DNA from: Phytophthora hibernalis
Taxonomy: Eukaryota > Oomycota > Peronosporomycetes > Peronosporales > Peronosporaceae
DNA length: 64,000 nucleotides
Direction: 5' to 3'
NCBI GenBank assembly: GCA_012656075.1
Contig: JAAKBF010000302.1
Location: 1 to 64,000, forward strand
The notes under the pieces are model-generated. The model did no database searches and was not told the DNA's origin. It saw only the letters and a list, made by a program, of their open reading frames with translations. Both the position numbers and the translations under genes were made by a program. Shown in pieces: positions 57,849-64,000 of the stretch (position 1 is its first letter; each line of letters starts with the position of its first letter).

Positions 57849-59905
57849 AACTTGGACGGATGCCCATCGAGGAGCGTATGGTACACGCGATGTAGTCGTG
57901 GGCGAGCCTTGCCGTCACTCGCGACGCACCCCTTCCTCAGTCCCTTGAACTCGGCGTCAATATATTCGGCGAGAGGGCCTGGGAGCGGTGCCGACGGCTC
58001 GATGTGACACCGTGAATTGAAAAATACACACTCGTTTGGGTTGACTTCATCGCCTGGGCATCCAGCCAACGACAAAAACTTCATGCATAGTGTGCGCCCA
58101 TTGACCCGTGGGATGAGAGCTCGAATATGCGGAGGCACCTTGGATGCCGTCGATGACGAAAACTGCGGCGGGTGTCGCTGCTGATCCAAACCAAGGCCTG
58201 CTCCCTCGACCCGCGGGAGGAGGGTCCGTACGTCGACCTGCCGTGCCAGCCGCTGTCGCTCCGTTCGCGCGACCCGTGGTATGAGCGCTCCGCGCCGCGC
58301 AGCAGGTGCTGGACCTTCTTCGCCGTCACGAGCTGGTTAAACTGCTGGAGCTCGGGGTCAGATGACGTTACCGTGGCGTGGAACTGTGAGCGCGTGTTCT
58401 GGCCGGTGCGAGAGTCGTCGGCCACGGCGGAACGATACCTTTCCAGGACCGTGTCGATCCAGTAGATTAGGTACTTGAGGTCGGTTGCCTCCCAGAACTC
58501 GAGATCCGCTGTCTTCTGGAGGACCTGCTGGAGTGCTTGCACTACACCGCATGTCGACGACGAGCCGAACGCGTCACAGTAGGTCTTCAGACTGCCCAGG
58601 GCGGCTTTGATCTGGGCGAGCGACTCTGGAGCCACGACGGTAGGTAGGTCCACTGACGTCGAGAAGTTCTGCATGTTGATCTTGGTGCCCTTCTCTTTGT
58701 CGCCAACACCCAACCCACACGTGCGAGGGACTCGAGGTGGCTCAAGTGCATGACCGACAATCCGTGAACGCCGAACGCGAAGTCGTACAACCGGGTCAGC
58801 GTCGCCTGGTGGGAGCGTACGTCACCGCGTTGTGGGCAAGCAAACTCTTAACAAATTCATGCGCAGACGTACCTGGAGTACGAGGGGCGTGAATGAGATC
58901 GTGCACCTGTCGCTGCGAGTATGTTGGTCGGAATGTTTGCTTAGACTGGTGGCGGAGCGAGTCGTCGTCTTCGTCCGCAATGCTGGCGCAGCGCTGGCGC
59001 TTGGACGTCGGGCGAAAGTCATGCACTGCGTTGTCGTCACCCGCACCGGAGCCCACGCGGCGGGGCACCTCACGTTCCAGGCCGGTAGTCGCGGGCGCGC
59101 GTACACGGGCTGCCAGGTATCTCTCCAGTACGTCGGGGAAGGCGGCCAACTCCTCGAGAACAAGTTTGTGGCGGTCCCCACCGGTTGGTATCGTGCAAGT
59201 ACCCCGTGGGCTCTCAAACTCAGCGACATCGACCTCGCTTCCGTCGTCGAAAAGGGACTCGGCTTGGGCTTGGGTACTTCGTGTTGCGGCCACAGGGGGT
59301 GCGGGGTGACGCCGCTGGACGCCTGGGCTGGGAGAAGAACGTCTCTCCGACACCTGCGCGAACCGCCTTGCTGATGCGCTTGGCGGAGCTCTCGTGCACG
59401 AAGACGTAGTCAACTGCATGCTGAAGGTCGAATTGGTGCCGCTCTCCGTCGGTTGGAGAGACCCAATGGCATTGCCCCGCCCCGTCGGGAATGCTGTCAT
59501 CCTCAACAAGACCCGCGAGAATCTTGGAGATGTCTCCTCTTGGGCGCGAGCGCGGTGCGTGCTGGTCACCGAGAAGGCGAGAGAGGACCGTAGCGTGTCC
59601 CGCGCGAACGGTGGTTAGCGTCAGTGTCGGCGAAAGTCCGCTGCGCCCGAAAAGGAGGGCGATGATCGGGTCGATTCGGTGGGCGGTCGGCGAGCGGCAC
59701 CGGATCGATGTGCCATCCCCAGTTTGGACCACGAGGTCACGTACGACGACCTGTACGACTTGGCCGTGTACCCAGCGGGCGCCCTGGCGCGCGAAGACCG
59801 CCGCGTGGAGCCAGGGGAGTGTCCGGTTGTCGAGCGAGTCATGGGGGATGTATGTTGGAGGAGAGCCAAATGGTTACACTTGGGGTTACGCGGTAAAATG
59901 AACAA
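57830..59905 (-). pseudogene. Gag-like region of the YR retroelement
   Basis: Three overlapping minus-strand stretches form the upstream coding part. The first (59,900-58,796, with one frame change near 59,400) has an acidic region with SLFDDGSEVDVAEFESP and a Leu-rich stretch LVLEELAAFPDVLERYLAA. The second (58,713-58,081) has AQIKAALGSLKTYCDAFG and DLKYLIYWIDTVLERY, likely capsid helices. The third (58,189-57,830) has CMKFLSLAGCPGDE and CVFFNSRCH, a possible zinc-binding segment. The assignment rests mainly on position before RT. Confidence 0.55.
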
Positions 59906-60218
59906 TGACTATCCTACAGTGTATCTCCTTGGTTCATGACCACTCATTTCTATCACTGGAAAACTCGTTTTCCACACGTCATCGCGCTCAGAAAACATAC
60001 CTTTCAGTTCGTTTCGCCTTTCTACCAAAGGTTACAGTGCTAGCCCTAAGACCGACCATTCAAGCCCATTTTAAAAACTGGCTCAATGTTTGTGTTTACT
60101 GTGTGCGATTTGACTGTTTACGTGCTCGCTTGGAAATATTGCGGACGCTATTAATAATACCGGTGCCCCGACCAAGGTGAAGAGAGGCCCCTGTTCAATG
60201 GATTCCATCCAAAATCTT

Positions 60219-60372
60219 CAAAAATTGCTCAAGTTGTACCATAACTTATGGTACAACTTGAACAATTTTGGTGTTCGAACTATTCGTGGTAACGACCAAC
60301 GGCAGTTGTTGGACCATAAGGTTTGCTAGTCCCAACACTGCCGTTGGTCGTTACCACGAATAGTTCGAACAC
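60219..60372. repeat. Two adjacent near-perfect hairpins
   Basis: Hairpin 1 spans 60219-60270, with arms CTCAAGTTGTACCATAA and TTATGGTACAACTTGAACAA around one base. Hairpin 2 spans 60271-60372, with 41-42-bp arms (starting GTGTTCGAACTATTCGTGGT) and a 19-base loop. The paralogous site at 62,045-62,120 has only one arm of each, so the other arms were added here. Confidence 0.93.
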
Positions 60373-60774
60373 TGAAATATCACCCTGGAAAATAGATATC
60401 CTTGTTCAACCAAGGCAGCGTTCAGCTTATTGGACTTCTTCAACAGTTCCAAGTGAGTCATGTCAGAACTTGCAGGCATGACAAATGACGTCAAATTTGT
60501 CGGCACTATCACTTTTAACACATCGGGAGAAGCCGCCTTGCAGTAGAGGTTGAGTGAGAGACTATGGTGAAGTGGTCGTTAACTAATTTCAAGATTGAGG
60601 AATGGGGACAGTAAGGGTGCTGTTATCATTGCTGTACATACCGGTATGTACGTGTGCATGCATGACGAAGTACATATGTACGAAGCTTTGAAACTGGCTC
60701 AGAATAAATGCCTGATTTGAAAATGGTGGTTTTGTGCTCTTTCAAACCTCGAACCGCGTAATCATCGTTGCTTG

Positions 60775-60845
60775 GATATCTGTCTTATTTTCCGAGCTCG
60801 TCGCTGTTATTGATTTGATCTGTGGTCATTCTATCCAGCCCAAAA
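60775..60845 (-). pseudogene. Small effector-gene fragment
   Basis: GAGCTCGTCGCTGTTATTGA and CTGTGGTCAT.CTATCCAGCCCAAAA resemble 63,388-63,432 inside the effector at 63,142. It is the middle of a WY effector on the minus strand and has no surrounding coding sequence. Confidence 0.5.
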
Positions 60846-60879
60846 CTATGTAATTTAAAGATCGAGTTTAACCACTACA

Positions 60880-61048
60880 TAGACTCTGTGGCACAGAGGC
60901 AGAGTGAAGGCAGAAGTCCCATAAACATTTTCCCCGTGCAGATCGAACTACAGGTGTTGCTAAGACTGACAAATCGGTTGTTAGTGCTATTTCTCATGAC
61001 TTCCATTTCACAAGTGTCCAGGTACCCTCGCGTTGGCGGCTTCTCGCA
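60880..61048 (+). promoter_or_regulatory. Effector promoter with initiator-like site
   Basis: This region is shared, inverted, with 48,196-48,370 and 63,815-63,990. The segment CCATTTCACAAGTG at about 61,003-61,016, 33-46 bases before the ATG, resembles the oomycete initiator consensus (CATTYYNCAWTTT-like). A transcript start here would give a 5' leader of about 40 bases. Confidence 0.5.
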
Positions 61049-61774
61049 ATGCGCTTCCGCAGTGTTTTCCTCATGAGTGTGTTGATCCTCCTCGTGGCCA
61101 TCGTGACCGCAGAAAAGTCTACCCGAGCCAGCAGTCCTGTTGTCGCCCACTGCGGAAGACTACTTCGAAAGGTTGATGTTGATGAGGCAAATGCCCTCGA
61201 AACGGAAGAAAGAGGCGTCTGGTCGTCCATCAAGAATTGGGTGAAAATGCAGTATTGGCTCGCAGCCGGCAAGTCGGACGACGAAGTCAAGAAGGCGCTG
61301 AAGATGGAAGGGCTGACTGGTTCTGCCTTGAAGAGCCACCCGAATTACAAGAAACTGGAGAAATTCTGGTATAAGCGCGAAAGTCGTCAGATGAACGGTT
61401 GGTTTGACGAAGGAATATCGACGCAACGAGTGTGGGACGATCTAGGCCTGGCTAGAATGAGCGCGGACCAGCGCAAGGATAGCGACCAGCTCAGACTGTA
61501 TGTGCGTTATGCGACCAAGTACGACGACGAAATTTGGGACCACCAGTACAGCATGTTAGAGCCTCCAATTTACTACGGAGGTAGCTCAGCGGAGATGAGG
61601 GTAAAAGTGCAGATTTGGGCCAAGGCGAAGCGAAAGGATCGGTACGTGAAGGAATTGCTGGGGCTGGATGGTTTGTCCGAAGCTGAACGATTCGCACACC
61701 CGCGCAATAAGTACTTTGTGGAATTCTTGAACTTAATGAAGGCCAAAGCTGCAACGCCCAATGCTGCAAGATAA
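61049..61774 (+). CDS. RxLR-EER effector with WY domains, intact (241 aa)
   Basis: This is the only uninterrupted effector in the window. It has a signal peptide at residues 1-21 (VFLMSVLILLVAIVTA), RLLR at residues 37-40 and EER at 53-55 preceded by acidic residues, the arrangement used by Phytophthora effectors delivered into host plant cells. The C-terminal part carries W- and Y-type motifs: VKMQYWLAAGKSDDEVKKAL, HPNYKKLEKFWYKRESRQM, NGWFDEGISTQRVWDDLGL, then VQIWAKAKRKDRYVKELLGL near the end. The C-terminus is ATPNAAR. The start is the ATG that opens the signal peptide, 33 bases after an initiator-like site. Two frame-broken siblings lie at 47,489 and 63,142. The host target is unknown and no known avirulence gene could be assigned. 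Confidence 0.9.
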   Translation: MRFRSVFLMSVLILLVAIVTAEKSTRASSPVVAHCGRLLRKVDVDEANALETEERGVWSSIKNWVKMQYWLAAGKSDDEVKKALKMEGLTGSALKSHPNYKKLEKFWYKRESRQMNGWFDEGISTQRVWDDLGLARMSADQRKDSDQLRLYVRYATKYDDEIWDHQYSMLEPPIYYGGSSAEMRVKVQIWAKAKRKDRYVKELLGLDGLSEAERFAHPRNKYFVEFLNLMKAKAATPNAAR

Positions 61775-61814
61775 CGACGACGCGACTTGTGTATGCATTC
61801 ACAGTACTGTAGAC

Positions 61815-62470
61815 TCAGGCCCATGTTGGAAACTGTCTCAACGTTTGTGTGCATGTGATTTGACTGTATACTTGTACTGCTTGCCTTGCAAAGGATGCGG
61901 ACGCTAATAAGCCTTACCGGTATCTCACGTCCAAGGTGAAGAGAGGCCACTGCCAATACATAAATACAGTCAAGAAATAATTTGGCAACGCCCACGCCTT
62001 CGTACTACATGAATTCCACCCAATAACCAGTACAGCTTCAAAAACTGCTCAAGTTGTACTAGAAGCTTTGCTAGTCCCAACATCTGCTGCTGATCGTTAC
62101 GACGAATAGTTCAAACACTGAAATGATATCCTGGAAAATGAATATCAGAAACTATTTATTCAACCAAGACAGCGTTCGGCTTATTGGACTTCTCCAACTG
62201 TCATCTTTAACACATCGGGAGAAGCCGCCTTGCAGTAGACTTTGGAATCAGAGTCACAATTGTTGAGTGAGAGACTATGGTGAAGTAGAAATTCTAAGGG
62301 GTTGACTGCTTTCAAGATTGAGAATTGAGAGACAGTAAGGTTGCTTTTATCATTGCTGAAAATATACATGTACGACGAAGTACATGTAGGTAGCTTTGAA
62401 ACAGGTTCAATTAATTGAATGCATGATTTGAAAATGGCGGTTTTGTGCTCTTGAAGCTCCAAGAAACCAC
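61815..62470. repeat. Downstream flank duplicated at 60,060-60,760
   Basis: Partner of the block at 60,060-60,760. It lacks the hairpin insertion and is therefore closer to the ancestral layout. No ORF of note. Confidence 0.75.
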
Positions 62471-62498
62471 CGACTACATTAATACACACGTTGTCAGA

Positions 62499-62517
62499 AT
62501 ATATATATATATATATT
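62499..62517. repeat. AT dinucleotide run
   Basis: About nine AT repeats in the spacer downstream of the duplicated flank, followed by a T-rich stretch. Confidence 0.9.
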
Positions 62518-62908
62518 TTACTTTACTTGTTAACATGTGAGTGTGCCAGAAAGTCAGCGGTTGTAGTTCCAGACATACATGTAGCGCCAACTGTGTAGCT
62601 AAACCGTTCCACCGGTACATGTTGAGTGCTTCACGATTACATCAGCACAATGATTGTGCAAAATACTACGTAGTAGTAAACCAAACGGGCCGAGCACATA
62701 TTATACATACATGTACGCCGAAATGTGTCAGCGCCAGCTTCGCTACAACATCAGCAGCAAACAAATATTCAGCACTTTTGTCTTCTTCACCATTGGCAGC
62801 AACAGTACTGACCTGCAGAACAGCGAACGTTCGACACGAAACAATGCAACAGATTTCGGAATGTGTCTTGGCCAAGATTTTAGGTACACCCAGGCAGCGT
62901 CGTCATGA

Positions 62909-63110
62909 TCATGCGGTATTGGGCGTTGTAGGTGTGAGTTTAATAAACTCTAAAATCTGGAGGAACATTCCCCACGATTTCTCGTTTGTTTTAAATGATT
63001 CACCAAATCTGAGAACTGCTTTATTAAAAGTGGACAATTCAAATCGAGATTTGAGCTTTTCAGCAAAAGAGGTTAGAATAATTTGTGGATTCAAGTTAAG
63101 CTAAACAGAC
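62909..63110 (-). pseudogene. Effector C-terminal remnant
   Basis: The minus strand encodes FLQILEFIKLTPTTPNTA and a stop, resembling the ends of the other effectors (…FLNLMKAKAATPNAA). Upstream of this is EKLKSRFELSTFNKAV, which resembles no other copy. It lies just downstream of the frame-broken effector at 63,142, which ends with a different tail (FLQLTGRSE). It may be the original 3' end left after a rearrangement. Confidence 0.5.
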
Positions 63111-63141
63111 CCTGCGGCGATAAGGTGACATTGAGCACTAT

Positions 63142-63814
63142 TTACTCAGATCGCCCCGTTAACTGCAAGAATTGCAGGTAGTACTTATAGTCCGGGTCCG
63201 ATGCCCGCTCTATCCTAAGCATATCCTTCACGAAGGAATTTGGTCGCTTCGCCTTGGCCCAAAGCTCCACTCTCTTCGACATCTCCGCTGGGCTACCTCC
63301 ACCATAATTCACAAGCATGTTCAATTTTTCCAGTAACCCCAAGCGTAGCCGTCGTACTGTTTAGCATAACGCATATATCTTTTGAGCTCGGCGCTGTTCG
63401 TGCGTTGATCTGCGGTCATTTTTCCAGCCCAAAATAATTCCACACGCTTTTCGGCTGTTCTTCTTGCTTCAACCAACCGTTCACCTCTCGGCTTTTGCGC
63501 ATGAACAAGAATTTCTGCAGTTTCTCGTAATTTGGATGGGCCGTCAAAGCTGCACCCGTTAGCCCTTCCATCTGAAGCGCCTTCTTGACTTCGTCGTCCG
63601 ACTTGCCGGCTGCGAGCCAATGCTGCATTTTCACCCAGCTCTTGACGCCCCTCTCTTCCGTGTGGAGGGCATTTGCCTCATCAGCATCAACCTTTCGAAG
63701 TAGTCTTCCGCGGTGGGCGACAACAGGACTGCTGGCTCGGGTAGACTTTTCTGCGGTCACGACGGCTACGAGGAGGATCAACACACTTACGAGGAATGCA
63801 TCGCGGAAACCCAT
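63142..63814 (-). pseudogene. RxLR-EER effector with WY domains, two frame breaks
   Basis: The first 132 residues are open: signal peptide (FLVSVLILLVAVVTA), RLLR at residues 37-40, EER near 53-55, then VKMQHWLAAGKSDDEVKKAL and HPNYEKLQKFLFMRKSREV. The frame breaks near 63,422 inside a run of five T (A on the coding strand), so LEK is followed by a stop although MTADQRTNS continues in another frame. A second one-base break lies near 63,335 next to CCCC. The remainder has AEMSKRVELWAKAKRPNSF and ends LQLTGRSE. Both breaks sit in homopolymers, so consensus error is plausible. The closest relatives are 61,049 and 47,489. Confidence 0.83.
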
Positions 63815-63990
63815 TAAGAGAAGCCACCGACGTGAGGGTTACTTGGACAATTATGAAGTGATGTCATAACGGGAGGTGAGATATACCAGTTTTGTCAGTC
63901 TTAGCAATACACACGGCAGCCGTAGTGTGATCTGCACGTGAAACATCATTAATGTATAATAGGTGGTCCGGGAGAAAAAATGTTGATGGG
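63815..63990 (-). promoter_or_regulatory. Conserved upstream block of the RxLR effector
   Basis: Matches 48,196-48,370 nearly base for base in places (GTAGTGTGATCTGCACG, TTGATGGGACTTCTGC) and 60,880-61,048 in reverse orientation. Continues to the window edge. Confidence 0.6.
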
Positions 63991-64000
63991 ACTTCTGCCT

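Larger units (their letters stand above)
54812..59905 (-). mobile_element. Tyrosine-recombinase retrotransposon, Ngaro/DIRS-like
   Basis: On the minus strand the order is gag-like ORFs (59.9-57.8 kb), RT (57.8-56.6 kb), RNase H (56.5-56.3 kb) and tyrosine recombinase (56.0-54.8 kb), with no LTRs and no DDE integrase. RT plus tyrosine recombinase defines the DIRS order. No methyltransferase domain lies between RNase H and recombinase, which fits Ngaro better than DIRS proper. GC content is higher than in the flanks. Split terminal repeats, expected for this order, were not found by eye. Confidence 0.82.
59910..60879. other. Duplicated effector flank with a double hairpin
   Basis: No gene is seen. 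From about 60,060 to 60,760 the sequence is paralogous to 61,815-62,470, which lies downstream of the intact effector. Shared words include AAGGTGAAGAGAGGCC, GAATAGTTC.AACACTGAAAT, GCTTATTGGACTTCT, AACACATCGGGAGAAGCCGCC and GAGTGAGAGACTATGGTGAAGT. This suggests that another effector copy once lay to the left and was replaced or deleted. Confidence 0.7.

Noticed and set aside
59491..59939. Plus-strand ORFs near 59.5-59.9 kb as a separate gene
   Set aside because: They overlap the minus-strand gag-like region of the YR retroelement and have GC-driven composition without motifs.
62541..63104. Plus-strand ORF of 187 codons as a gene
   Set aside because: It is antisense to an effector C-terminal remnant in its second half, crosses an unrelated spacer in its first half, and shows no domain.

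Overview
The window looks like oomycete, most likely Phytophthora, nuclear DNA. The reasons are secreted RxLR-EER/WY-type effector genes with RLLR and EER motifs, short GT-AG introns of about 70 bp, and oomycete-style Copia, Gypsy, MULE and tyrosine-recombinase retroelements. There is no sign of prokaryotic organisation, CRISPR, tRNA or rRNA. The species cannot be fixed from the sequence.

Layout. (1) 1-26.4 kb is a head-to-tail array of about 31 near-identical copies of an 837-bp unit. Read on the minus strand the unit is 279 codons, so the ancestral product was a giant repeat protein. The array runs off the left edge and decays at the right edge, where a strongly diverged copy (26.4-27.1 kb) abuts the next gene. 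Small indels at a few recurrent positions break the frame in most copies. (2) 27.1-30.2 kb holds two conventional plus-strand genes: a PRP19-like U-box/WD40 splicing factor with many frame breaks, and a five-exon Frag1/DRAM/Sfk1-like membrane protein. (3) 31.0-38.9 kb is a minus-strand Copia element with 291-bp LTRs, a 5-bp target duplication and an odd 2.35-kb internal duplication. (4) 39.6-43.1 kb is a minus-strand Gypsy element that has lost most of its RT/RNase H. (5) 39.2-48.2 kb, between and after these elements, holds decayed WY effector copies and one long plus-strand effector with seven LWY-like units. (6) 48.5 kb carries a small mariner-like MITE. (7) 49.3-53.9 kb holds a SET-domain gene and a MULE transposase arranged tail to tail. 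(8) 54.8-59.9 kb is a minus-strand Ngaro/DIRS-like retroelement with gag, RT, RNase H and tyrosine recombinase. (9) 60-64 kb holds one intact RxLR-EER effector (61,049-61,774), a frame-broken sibling (63,142-63,814), effector debris, a duplicated flank and a double hairpin.

How it fits together. The right half is a repeat-rich, gene-poor effector compartment: effector paralogues, their shared upstream sequence and transposable elements are interleaved, and most copies are dead or frame-broken. The left half is a recently homogenised coding tandem array.

A general caution: single-base breaks occur in almost every coding sequence, including PRP19, which should be essential, and many lie in short homopolymers. 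Part of the apparent decay may therefore be uncorrected consensus error rather than biology. All assignments come from reading motifs in the translated sequence; no database search was run.
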